From assembly GCA_023144145.1 (NCBI GenBank), contig JAGLGG010000264.1, positions 1 through 22,782 of the forward strand: a stretch of DNA of 22,782 nucleotides, given 5' to 3'. Both the position numbers and the translations under genes were made by a program. Positions 6,322-14,700 of this stretch are shown piece after piece. This stretch comes from Anaerolineales bacterium. Lineage in GTDB: Bacteria; Chloroflexota; Anaerolineae; Anaerolineales; E44-bin32. Under the pieces are notes generated by a model. It searched no databases. It was not told where the DNA came from and saw only the letters and a list, made by a program, of their open reading frames with translations. Numbering within the stretch: position 1 is the stretch's first letter; each line of letters begins with the position of its first letter.

Positions 6322-8277
6322 GTGGAAGATTGGTCCGGGGATCAAGGCTATTTTCGTGTAACCCCTGGGAAACAACCAAGATCAAAACGACCGGTGGTCT
6401 TGATCGTTTTCTTGGCGGTTGTGTTCATTGGTGCTGTGTGTTGGCTGGCCCTGAATTATGATGGGTTCGTTGCAGCGGAAGATGCCATCGCTGAAAGACC
6501 AGTGATGGATGCGTCTCCGATATCAGAGAAAACGCAGACCCCCACGGCTAACCCTACCAATACTAAGACCCCAATCACAAACGTAGCAACACCTCAACCC
6601 ACGACGAATGGCAATCAACATTTATTTGGGGTTATCGTATTTGCCGCGCGTGAGAATGGAAATAGTCATTTATGGTATTACGTGCCTGGTGAGCCTACGG
6701 CGATTCGTTTGACGACCGGTCAGTGGGATGATCGGGATCCATCCGTAAGCCCTGACGGTTCAAGCTTGGCATTCTCGTCACGCCGGGATGGTAATTGGGA
6801 TCTGTTTACATTGGATTTGAAGACTGGTGAGATTCGCAGATTGACTGCCACGATGGGATATGAGGGGAAGCCAGCGTGGTCACCTGACGGAAAATGGCTG
6901 GCGTTTGAGGCATATTATGATGGAAATTTCGATATTTGGCTTTTGCCAGTTGACGGTGAAGGTGAGCCTTATCGACTAACCACAGCTCCATCTTTAGACC
7001 TTTCACCAATTTGGGATCCTACAGGCAGACGGATTATATTCTCGTCCAACCGCACTGGAAATTTCGATATCTATGCCGCTGATTTAGACAATATTGAGGA
7101 CAGATTTCTCAACATAACTGAGACCGATGATTATTGGGAAGGAAACCCACGCCTTGACATTTCGGGAGAAAAGCTTGCCTATATCAGTTCACAATCTGGC
7201 ATGAATCGAGTAGTAATCCAGGATTTATCAGAAACGTCATCTATCCCAAGGGATATCGGACAAGGCATTTTGCCTGAGTGGTCCCCCGACGGATCTTCAA
7301 TTGCAGTTGTGCAAAGGTATCCCTATGATAGTCAGATCATTAGTTACAATATCGAGAATGGAGGTGGATTACCTCTAAGTCTTCTGGTACAAGGTGAAAT
7401 CGTGGGAATCGATTGGTATTCCACGGTGGAAAAGGATTTCAGGATTATGCCTGGCCCAATCAGTGAGGAGCCCACTAGCCTCTATGACCGTATTATTGAA
7501 ACTCCCGTGCCTGATGGAGGGCGCAATTCTCTCATTAAGCTGGTAGATCTATCTGCGCCGAAACCTCTGCTCTCTGATCAGGCAAACGAAGCCTTCGAAT
7601 CACTTCGTAATCGAGTTGCTCGAGAGCTTGGCTGGGATTTTTTGGCTAATTTGGATTATGCATTCGTTGGGATTACCGATCCACTTCCGCCAGGATATTC
7701 TTTTGATGATTGGTTGTTCACGGGACGAGCGTTCGCTTTTAGTGAAGCAATTGCCCGGGCTGGCTGGGTGGAATTGGTTAAGGAAGATGTTTTAGGAAAT
7801 ACGTATTGGCGTGTTTATGTGCGATCTCGATATCAGGATGGATCACTCGGTGAACCTATGCGTGATTATGCATGGGATTTCACCGGACGCATCCAGGGAG
7901 ACCCTACTGCATATGACCATGGTGGAGCTTTAAAAGAACATATTCCAGACGGATATTATATCGATTTTACCTCCCTCGCAGCTGATTTCGGTTTTTTACG
8001 GCAAGCCGCATTACACAATTGGCGCACATATTACCCCGGCTCCAGGTATACTGAATTCGCTTTGACTGATGGATTAAGTTGGGAAGATGCAATGCTGGAG
8101 CTATATCCGCGCGCATCAATTCTCACTCCAACACCATTCAAAACACCCACACCAACCCCAACCAGAACACCCTGGCCGACAAGCACACCGTGGTGGTGGC
8201 GAGCGCTGACCCCCACCGCAACGATGACTGCCTCACCAACGGCAACGACCACCCCAACTCCCACACAACAACAATGA
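6322..8277 (+). CDS. Membrane-anchored TolB-like (PD40) beta-propeller protein
   Basis: A 651-residue protein with a GTG start and a weak AGG at about 6313. Residues about 23-45 form one hydrophobic helix after a basic stretch (KQPRSKRP), so the protein is a type II or signal-anchor protein with its bulk outside. A Thr/Pro-rich linker follows. About residues 100-365 hold several PD40/TolB propeller blades, recognised by SPDGSSLAFSSRRDGNWDLF, WSPDGKWLAFEAYYDGNFDI, DPTGRRIIFSSNRTGNFDIY and WSPDGSSIAVV. Residues about 400-600 form a second globular domain I do not recognise (for example PLPPGYSFDDWLFTGRAF). The last 50 residues are Thr/Pro-rich with a WWW cluster. Its stop overlaps the start of the M23 lipoprotein (ATGA), so they probably work together at the envelope. 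The function is unknown; binding or scaffolding is the likeliest role. Confidence 0.85.
   Translation: MEDWSGDQGYFRVTPGKQPRSKRPVVLIVFLAVVFIGAVCWLALNYDGFVAAEDAIAERPVMDASPISEKTQTPTANPTNTKTPITNVATPQPTTNGNQHLFGVIVFAARENGNSHLWYYVPGEPTAIRLTTGQWDDRDPSVSPDGSSLAFSSRRDGNWDLFTLDLKTGEIRRLTATMGYEGKPAWSPDGKWLAFEAYYDGNFDIWLLPVDGEGEPYRLTTAPSLDLSPIWDPTGRRIIFSSNRTGNFDIYAADLDNIEDRFLNITETDDYWEGNPRLDISGEKLAYISSQSGMNRVVIQDLSETSSIPRDIGQGILPEWSPDGSSIAVVQRYPYDSQIISYNIENGGGLPLSLLVQGEIVGIDWYSTVEKDFRIMPGPISEEPTSLYDRIIETPVPDGGRNSLIKLVDLSAPKPLLSDQANEAFESLRNRVARELGWDFLANLDYAFVGITDPLPPGYSFDDWLFTGRAFAFSEAIARAGWVELVKEDVLGNTYWRVYVRSRYQDGSLGEPMRDYAWDFTGRIQGDPTAYDHGGALKEHIPDGYYIDFTSLAADFGFLRQAALHNWRTYYPGSRYTEFALTDGLSWEDAMLELYPRASILTPTPFKTPTPTPTRTPWPTSTPWWWRALTPTATMTASPTATTTPTPTQQQ
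8122..8274 (+). repeat. Thr/Pro-rich low-complexity C-terminal tail
   Basis: The coding strand is built from ACN/CCN codons (TPTP, TPTPT, TATTTPTPT and similar), interrupted by a PWWWRAL patch. Such tails are typical extracellular spacers in Chloroflexota surface proteins. The C-rich strand bias also creates a false open frame on the other strand. Confidence 0.75.
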
Positions 8278-9371
8278 GCAGCCACGCGATTCGAAGCACT
8301 CTACTATTGGTTGTACTTTCGCTGGGAGTGACAGCGTGTACTGGCGTTGATTTGAGTACAAGCCAAACCGAGGCTCAAAATGAGCCAACTGATTCAGGGT
8401 CTACGATCTCTACCCCATCACCAACCAAACCTCCAACCCAGGATGCGATTGATCAACTGCTCTCAAACCTTCAAGCCACTCCCGTTCGTTTTGTTTATCC
8501 CACACCTGCCTCACAGGATGGACCGGATTGGCGTCCTCCACCATACCAAGCCCCGTTAGCCCTGAGACCGGAAGATCACTTTTATTTTAGGCGTCCAATC
8601 CCATCAGATCAGGTTAATTGGCCGCATCCCCAATACCGATATGGCACCACCTTTTTCGGAGCATTAACCATTCATACCGGCGTTGATTTAGGAGCGGATC
8701 ATGGATCCCCAATACTTGCCGCTGGATCGGGGGAGGTCATTTGGACTGGCTATGGATTTTTTCGTGGATTCGATAATCTGACAGATCCTTATGGGTTAGC
8801 GATCGCAATTCGGCATGACTTTGGCTATAAGGGACAAACACTTTTTACTGTATACGCTCACCTCTCAGCGGTTGATGTGTGGCTGGGGCAGAAGGTTGAA
8901 TCAGGGCAGAAGATTGGGGAAGTGGGGAATACGGGTCACTCAAGTGGTGCTCACCTCCATTTCGAGGTCCGATTGGGGGAGAATGATTATTACTCGACTC
9001 GGAACCCTGAATTGTGGATGGTGCCACCGGAGGGCTGGGGGATTTTAACCGGTCAAGTTTCTACCACCTACGGCATGCCATTGCACGAACATTTGGTAGA
9101 AATCACAAATCTCGAAACGGAACGACGCTGGAACGTCTGGACCTATATTCAAACTGTTGTCAACGAGGATGATAATTTAAATGAGAATTTTGTGATTAGT
9201 GATTTACCCGCAGGGCCATATGAAATTCGAATTTTCTACTACGGTGTGCAATTCAGGACGCAATTGTTTCTGTATCCAGGACAAACAAACGAAATTAAAT
9301 TTAATGGATGGAGCGGGTTTGTTCATGGAAACGCAGAGCAAGTCAGCTTGGACGAGCCACCCATCCCCTGA
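8274..9371 (+). CDS. M23-family (LytM) metallopeptidase lipoprotein with C-terminal beta domain
   Basis: A 365-residue predicted lipoprotein. The start chosen is ATG 8274, overlapping the upstream stop; it gives a hydrophobic signal ending in the lipobox LGVTAC. A Ser/Thr/Pro/Gln linker leads to an M23 domain with all ligands present: H134 and D138 in HTGVDLGA, H196 in YAHLS, and H229 in HLHFEV, where H227 also sits. The glycyl turn GEVGNTGHSSG is present too. These enzymes cut peptidoglycan cross-bridges or stems. After about residue 255 a carboxypeptidase-regulatory-like beta sandwich follows (LTGQVSTTYGMPL, then FVISDLPAGPYEIRI), a common wall or protein-binding module. The catalytic set is intact, so activity is expected, unlike the many degenerate LytM factors. 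It is co-translated with the membrane-anchored propeller protein. Confidence 0.9.
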   Translation: MSSHAIRSTLLLVVLSLGVTACTGVDLSTSQTEAQNEPTDSGSTISTPSPTKPPTQDAIDQLLSNLQATPVRFVYPTPASQDGPDWRPPPYQAPLALRPEDHFYFRRPIPSDQVNWPHPQYRYGTTFFGALTIHTGVDLGADHGSPILAAGSGEVIWTGYGFFRGFDNLTDPYGLAIAIRHDFGYKGQTLFTVYAHLSAVDVWLGQKVESGQKIGEVGNTGHSSGAHLHFEVRLGENDYYSTRNPELWMVPPEGWGILTGQVSTTYGMPLHEHLVEITNLETERRWNVWTYIQTVVNEDDNLNENFVISDLPAGPYEIRIFYYGVQFRTQLFLYPGQTNEIKFNGWSGFVHGNAEQVSLDEPPIP

Positions 9372-9453
9372 TGTGCCATTTCCAACTTATATAAGTTATA
9401 GAGCGGCAATACATAATCAAGTTGTGAACAATCTCTCCTGGAAATCCTTGCTC

Positions 9454-9508
9454 GAAATGTACATTATGTAAACATTTCTTGACAGCCAGTCATCCAACAT
9501 GCTATCCT
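9454..9508 (+). promoter_or_regulatory. Palindromic operator abutting a sigma-70-type promoter
   Basis: GAAATGT (9454-9460) and ACATTTC (9472-9478) are perfect inverted arms. Inside them TACAT/ATGTA is again symmetric, giving a 25-bp dyad. The next base begins TTGACA (9479-9484), followed after 18 bp by TATCCT (9503-9508). A repressor or activator site directly upstream of -35 is the natural reading. The dyad could also act as a weak terminator for the M23 gene. Confidence 0.55.
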
Positions 9509-9799
9509 CTCGCCCAGCGTAAGGTGATTATTAATTTGAAACGTTCGCTAAGCTTTATCCCTGAACTGCACACGATAAATTGACTGAGTGCACTGAAAAC
9601 TACCTCAAGACGAGTGGATGGGTATACGTGAGGAACAGACGTCGTCCACACCCCCACATATAGCGGCGCTCATCTTGCGATGGACCCGTTTATCAGTGAC
9701 GTCATGAATGATAACGACATAAGTGCAGTTTCATGTTGAGAGCGACTTAGATATGACTATATTCTTCAGCAGGAATTATTCAACTGATTTGGAGGGTTC
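9509..9799. other. Non-coding stretch before the MBL gene
   Basis: About 290 nt lie between the promoter at 9479-9508 and the ATG at 9800. It would form an unusually long 5' leader. Only short, unsupported frames are present (the longest is about 29 codons at 9618-9707, with no Shine-Dalgarno). I recognise no riboswitch or RNA gene in it. Confidence 0.5.
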
Positions 9800-10636
9800 A
9801 TGATTCGCGAGCGGGTTGCGCATGATGTTTATATTTTCACAAGCGAGGCGTATGCTCGAGTCAATGCTGGGGCAGTTGTAGGGCCCGAGTGGACAATATT
9901 GATCGACACATTACCTTATCCCGAGGAAACTTTAGAGATCAAGGATTTTATCCAAAATCGCCTTGAGAGCCCGATTCGGTACCTGATTAATACACATCAC
10001 CATGCCGATCATACCCTGGGCAACCACTTGTTCCCGGATGCGATTATCGTCAGTCATGAACTCTGTCGAGAGCTGTTAGATACCAAGGGCCGTGAAGCCC
10101 TGAAGGAAGCGAAAAAACATAACCGTGAGCTCTCTGATATCGAGATCGTTCTTCCAGATGTCACATTTGCCGAAGGCGAAATTGGTATGCGAACTGGAAA
10201 GCGAACTCTCCAGCTTATCCCGCTGCCCGGACATAGTGTCGATGGAATTGGTGTGCTGATCGTGGAAGACAGGGTGTTATTTTCGGGAGACGTTATGATG
10301 CCCATCCCTTACCTTATCGATGGTGATCTTGATGCAATGGCCGAGAGTCTGAAAAAAATCCCTAAGTTAAAATTAGAGAATCTTGTTCAAGGCCACGGCG
10401 AGATAATTCTGCGAGGCGAAATACCCGTTGCAGCAAAACTAAACATAACCTACATGTCTGTGGTCTTGGGACATGCAAAAAAGGCACTGCGCAGGAAAAA
10501 TCCAGAGGAATATTTAGCAAGTATCGATGTGGAAAGTTGTGGCAAAAATAGAATCCTGTTGAATGGCTTAGCTGAGGAACTCCATCGAAGGAATCTGATC
10601 GCGTTATATCAAAAACTTAAGGAGCAGAAGGGGTAG
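9800..10636 (+). CDS. Metallo-beta-lactamase-fold hydrolase
   Basis: A 278-residue cytoplasmic MBL-fold protein. Both metal sites are present: HHHADH at 66-71, H145 in LPGHSVDG, D164 in LFSGDVM and H199 in VQGHGE. The first His of the motif is doubled (THHHADHT), as in many family members. There is no signal peptide, so a periplasmic beta-lactamase is unlikely. The family includes glyoxalase II-like thioesterases, quorum-lactonases and other hydrolases, and the substrate cannot be read from the sequence. The C-terminal 70 residues are helical and basic. ATG 9800 follows GGAGGG (9790-9795). It appears to be a single-gene unit, with a fresh promoter at 10710 beyond it. Confidence 0.88.
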   Translation: MIRERVAHDVYIFTSEAYARVNAGAVVGPEWTILIDTLPYPEETLEIKDFIQNRLESPIRYLINTHHHADHTLGNHLFPDAIIVSHELCRELLDTKGREALKEAKKHNRELSDIEIVLPDVTFAEGEIGMRTGKRTLQLIPLPGHSVDGIGVLIVEDRVLFSGDVMMPIPYLIDGDLDAMAESLKKIPKLKLENLVQGHGEIILRGEIPVAAKLNITYMSVVLGHAKKALRRKNPEEYLASIDVESCGKNRILLNGLAEELHRRNLIALYQKLKEQKG

Positions 10637-10678
10637 GCAGGGGGTGCTTACTTATCATCCGAGTCCTTATGACTTTCA

Positions 10679-10692
10679 AACCCCCGGGGGTT
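10679..10692. repeat. GC palindrome after the MBL gene
   Basis: AACCCCCGGGGGTT is a perfect 14-bp palindrome. It has no loop of its own, but its ACCCCC arm could pair instead with GGGGGT at 10640-10645 to form a hairpin. No T tract follows, so I do not call it a terminator. Confidence 0.5.
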
Positions 10693-10709
10693 ATTGTGCG
10701 GCTCGGAAT

Positions 10710-10738
10710 TTGACGCTTCAAAATGATTATGGCATAAT
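10710..10738 (+). promoter_or_regulatory. Sigma-70-type promoter of the T-box operon
   Basis: TTGACG (10710-10715), a 17-bp spacer and CATAAT (10733-10738) make a near-consensus promoter. The expected start, near 10745, leaves the whole T-box leader in the transcript. Confidence 0.75.
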
Positions 10739-10767
10739 CCTATTCAATCAAATAAAGCAAATGCGTT

Positions 10768-11030
10768 GATAGAGACGAGTAAACTTGTACCGTGATTTTA
10801 GCGAACTTGGGATGGTGGAAGCCAAGTATGACCGCCAGGTTGAAAATCACTCTGGAGCATCGACCTGAACGCCAAAGTTGGCTAGTAGGGAGGACGGGAT
10901 CACTCTACGTTACCTGGGTGGGAGTATAAGCCGTCAGGGCCGTACTTCATCGAGTGCCCGTGAATTCGGGTAACAGGGTGGTACCGCGGGAAGTGTTTAA
11001 CTCTCGTCCCTGACTGGGACGAGAGCTTTT
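10768..11030 (+). promoter_or_regulatory. T-box riboswitch, predicted isoleucine specifier
   Basis: The T-box core AGGGTGGTACCGCG is at 10975-10988 and is followed by a terminator. Stem I is visible: an AGTA-containing 5' side at about 10778-10781, the stem GTGATTTT (10792-10799) with AAAATCAC (10843-10850), and the inner ACTTGG (10805-10810) with CCAAGT (10822-10827) around the conserved GGTGGAAGC. The 3' side of the specifier loop reads GAGCATCGACC near 10855-10865. ATC (Ile), followed by a purine as usual, is the best codon given the IleRS downstream. The UGGN of the antiterminator is TGGT (10979-10982), matching an A73 discriminator, as in tRNA-Ile. Uncharged tRNA-Ile should stabilise the antiterminator (AGGG with CCCT at 11008-11011) and switch on the AlaX-IleRS operon. 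Confidence 0.93.
11001..11030 (+). terminator. T-box regulated terminator
   Basis: CTCTCGTCCC (11001-11010) pairs with GGGACGAGAG (11016-11025) around loop TGACT, then CTTTT follows. Its 5' arm overlaps the part that pairs with the T-box in the antiterminator. Confidence 0.92.
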
Positions 11031-11052
11031 GCTTAATTGGTAGGAGGGGTTG

Positions 11053-11763
11053 ATGACCAAACTTCTATATCATCAAGATGCATATTTAAACAAGTTTGAA
11101 TCCAAAGTTCAAAAATCAGATAAGGATGCAGTTGTTGTAGATCAAACTGCTTTTTTCCCCGGTGGCGGTGGACAGCCCTATGATGTCGGGGAGTTTAGAG
11201 CCGAAGATAACGTTTGGGAAGTGAACAAAGTTCGCCGCAAAGATGGGGAGTTATGGCATTTTTTGGACGAGGATGCTCCAGTTGTAGGAACAATACTCGT
11301 GGGTGAAATCGATTGGGAGCGACGCTTTCAACTTATGCGAACCCATACCGCGATGCATATCCTTTGTGGCGTCATATGGCGAGACTATCAGGCGAGTGTC
11401 ACTGGGGGAAATATGGAGCCTCTTCGTGGAAGGATGGATTTTGAGTTCGAAACTATGCGGCGAGAACTCGTTGATGAGATCCAAAAGAAAATAAATTTCG
11501 AGGTTGAAGCATCGAGAGAAGTTACTACGCGCGTTCTTCCCAGGGAGCAGGCTTTTCAAATCCCAGACCTGATTCGCACAAAGATCAATCTTCTACCCGA
11601 AGGGATTGAAGAAGTTCGAATAGTTGAGATTATGGGTTTAGATCTGCAGGCAGATGGGGGAACACATGTTTCCAACACGCAAGAGGTCGGAACGATCAAA
11701 ATAGTTGACTATAAAAGTAAGGGTGCAATAAATAAAAGAATTGTTGTATCTCTAGAACCATAA
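11053..11763 (+). CDS. AlaX-type tRNA trans-editing protein
   Basis: A 236-residue protein of the AlaX/AlaRS-editing family, free-standing enzymes that deacylate mischarged tRNA (classically Ser- or Gly-tRNA-Ala). The N-terminal AlaRS-like motif PGGGGQP is at 36-42, and the zinc motif HTAMH at 98-102. The second zinc motif reads DGGTH (201-205), where the canonical form is CGGTH, so the Cys ligand is Asp; H205 is kept. ATG 11053 was chosen because AGGAGG (11042-11047) sits 5 nt upstream; the TTG 3 nt earlier is too close. It is the first gene behind the T-box and ends 9 nt before ileS, so it should be induced by isoleucine starvation. That pairing suggests a role in quality control of Ile-related charging, but its substrate is not known. 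Confidence 0.85.
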   Translation: MTKLLYHQDAYLNKFESKVQKSDKDAVVVDQTAFFPGGGGQPYDVGEFRAEDNVWEVNKVRRKDGELWHFLDEDAPVVGTILVGEIDWERRFQLMRTHTAMHILCGVIWRDYQASVTGGNMEPLRGRMDFEFETMRRELVDEIQKKINFEVEASREVTTRVLPREQAFQIPDLIRTKINLLPEGIEEVRIVEIMGLDLQADGGTHVSNTQEVGTIKIVDYKSKGAINKRIVVSLEP

Positions 11764-11772
11764 GGACGGCAA

Positions 11773-14700
11773 ATGATGTTTAAACCTGTAGCAAATAAAG
11801 TTGATTTTGTCGCTCAAGAACGTGAGTTGCTTGAGTTCTGGCGTGAATCTCAGGCGTTCGAGAAATTACTTGAATTGCGCGCAGATGGACCTCGTTGGTC
11901 CTTTATCGACGGACCTATCACGGCCAACAATCCCATGGGGGTCCATCATGGATGGGGTCGTACGTATAAGGACTTATTCCATCGCTTTAAAGCGATGCAG
12001 GGATATCGAACTCGGTACCAGAATGGATTTGATTGCCAAGGATTGTGGGTTGAGGTCAATGTTGAACGGGACATGGGCTTCAAATCCAAGCGGGACATCG
12101 AGGAATTTGGTCTGGCTGATTTCGTCATACTCTGCAAACAAAGAGTTTTGAAATATGCAGCCGTACAAACTGAGCAAAGCATCCGGATGGGACATTGGAT
12201 GGATTGGAATGATCCCGAACAATTGCGCCAATTGAGTGAGCAGCTGGGGAAGGATCCAAATCAGGAGATTACACTGCAGGGGCCAAGAGGTCCGGTGACG
12301 GATACGATTGAAGGCCTCATCGGCCGCCTTGGCTTGCCAGAATTGGGTGGATCGTACTTCACTTTCTCTGATGAGAACAATTTCACCATTTGGTCGGTTA
12401 TCAAGTCATGTTTCGATCGCGGATGGGTCTATAAAGGCAGGGATGTGATGCCCTGGTGCTCGCGCTGTGGAACGGGTCTAAGCCAGCATGAGATAGTTAC
12501 TGAGGGCTATCAGGAGTTAACACATGCGAGTATAACCCTGCGTTTTCGGTTGAAGGATAGGGAAGATGAAAGCTTACTGATCTGGACCACCACGCCCTGG
12601 ACGCTGACGAGTAACGTTGCCGCAGCAGTAGGACCTGAGCTTATTTATGTCAAAGTACGCCAGGGTGATGAGAAGTTCTACCTGAGCAAGGGCACATTAC
12701 ACATGCTCCGAGGTGAGTTTGAGGTAGTAGAGCAGCTGCGCGGCGAGGACATGGAAGGATGGAAATATGAGGGACCTTTCGATGAATTCCCTGCCCAGAT
12801 GGAAAGTGGCTCGCCGGATGCCCACCGGGTGATCCTGTGGGACGAGGTAGGTGAAGAAGAGGGCACTGGTATCGTCCACATTGCTCCAGGATGTGGCGCT
12901 GAAGACTTTGTATTGGGGAAGGAGTATGGTTTACCCGTAATTGCCCCTCTGGATGAAGCCGGGTCTTTCGTGGAGGGGTTTGATTGGTTATCTGGCACCA
13001 AAGAAAAGGTCAGTGCAGAACCTATATTCGCCAATCTCGAAGAAAAGGGTCTTGCTTATAAAGTAGAGGACTATACCCATCGCTACCCCGTTTGTTGGCG
13101 TTGTCAGGAGGAGTTGGTCTTTCGCCTGGTTGATGAATGGTTTATCTCCATGGGCGAACAACTGGACAAGCCCTACGAAGAGGTAACTGAAGATGAGAAG
13201 CAGAGCAATTTGCGCTACCAAATTATGGAAGTTGTCGTCAATGAGACCAACTGGCACCCTGGATTTGGAATGGAGCGTGAATTGGATTGGCTTCGGAATA
13301 TGCATGATTGGATGATTTCAAAGAAGCGTTACTGGGGATTGGCGTTGCCGATCTGGGAATGTGAATCATGCGGGAATTTTGAAGTTGTTGGAAGCAAGCA
13401 AGAGCTTAAATCCCGGGCGCAGGTGGGATGGGATGAATTTGAAGGACATTCGCCGCATCGCCCATTTATCGACGCGGTAAAGATAGAATGCTCTGAATGT
13501 GGAGAATTGACCAGCCGAATTCCTGAAGTTGGGAATCCGTGGCTTGATGCCGGCATCGTCGGGATGAGCACAATGCAGTACAACTCTGATCGAGACTTTT
13601 GGAAGGAATGGTTTCCAGCAGATCTGATCAGCGAGAGTTTTCCTGGCCAATTTCGCAACTGGTTCTACAGTCTCTTGGCGATGAGCACAATTTTGGAACG
13701 CAAAGCGCCCTTTAGGCATGTATTTACCTATGCAACACTTTTGGCTGAGGATGGAAGGCCAATGCATAAATCATGGGGAAATTCCATTGAGTTCAGTGAG
13801 GCCGCGGATAAGATGGGAGTCGATGTAATGCGTTGGCTTTACTGCAGTCATCGACCTGAAAAGGATTTACTTTTTGGATACAACGTTGCAGATGAAGTGC
13901 GACGCCTATTCTTACTTCCTTTATGGAATGTATACAGTTTCTTCACCACCTACGCCAGCATCGATGGATGGATGCCAGATTCGAGCGTGCAAGTAGAATA
14001 TAAATTGCTGGACAGATGGATTTTGTCGAGATTGCAGGCAGTCGTGGCAGATGTAACGCGCCGGCTGGAAGGTTTTGAACCCCATTTCGCGGCGAAGGTG
14101 GTTAATAGGTTCTTGGATGATTTGAGCAATTGGTATTTACGCCGGAGCCGCCGACGTTTTTGGTCTAAGGCCGGATCAAGTGATGAATCGGACAAAGACA
14201 AAAATGCTGCATATACTACGTTATACATGGTTTTAGAAACGCTCACTAGACTGTTGGCGCCATTTGTGCCGTTTGTGACTGAAAGTATGTTCCAGAACTT
14301 AGTGAGAAATGTATATCCCAACGCCCCAGAGAGCGTGCACCATTCTGAGTACCCTGAACCCTTGGCCGAATTTGAAAACCAAGAACTCATTGATGAAATG
14401 GATCTGGTACTGCAATTGGTCTCGTTAGGACATGCGGCACGTAACAAATCCGGTCTGAAGGTGAGACAACCCCTGGCTGAAGTCGCGTTTGGCGTCGGGC
14501 TGCCAACGGAGCGGACAATCGTTGCTCGCTATCAAGAGCTCATCGGTGATGAGCTTAACGTAAAGAACGTCAGACTTCTCGACACTGCCGCAGAGGCGGT
14601 TGAGTATCGATTGAAACCTTTACCGAAACAGCTTGGTCAAAAGTACGGATCCCAATTTCCAGCAATCCGAAAGACAATGCTTGAATTAGATCCTCAAGAA

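Noticed and set aside
8079..8273. Longer N-terminus for the M23 protein starting at 8079
   Set aside because: This part is the Thr/Pro-rich tail of the upstream gene read in another frame. ATG 8274 gives a clean lipoprotein signal.
8031..8285. Minus-strand frame rich in Gly and Val
   Set aside because: It mirrors the C-rich Thr/Pro codons of the plus-strand gene and has no ribosome-binding site or family features.
9697..9704. TGACGTCA palindrome
   Set aside because: It resembles a eukaryotic CRE site, which has no meaning here; a single 8-mer is not evidence.
9618..9707. 29-codon frame in the long leader before the MBL gene
   Set aside because: No Shine-Dalgarno and no recognisable features; it is likely to be chance.
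9800..10636. True beta-lactamase or antibiotic resistance enzyme
   Set aside because: No signal peptide; the MBL fold is shared by many unrelated hydrolases and nothing specific points to beta-lactams.
11937..11960. IleRS read as a decayed gene because HIGH and KMSKS are not canonical
   Set aside because: The frame is intact over 1119 codons, the editing and zinc motifs are kept, it is T-box controlled, and GXHH is known from active IleRS2 enzymes.
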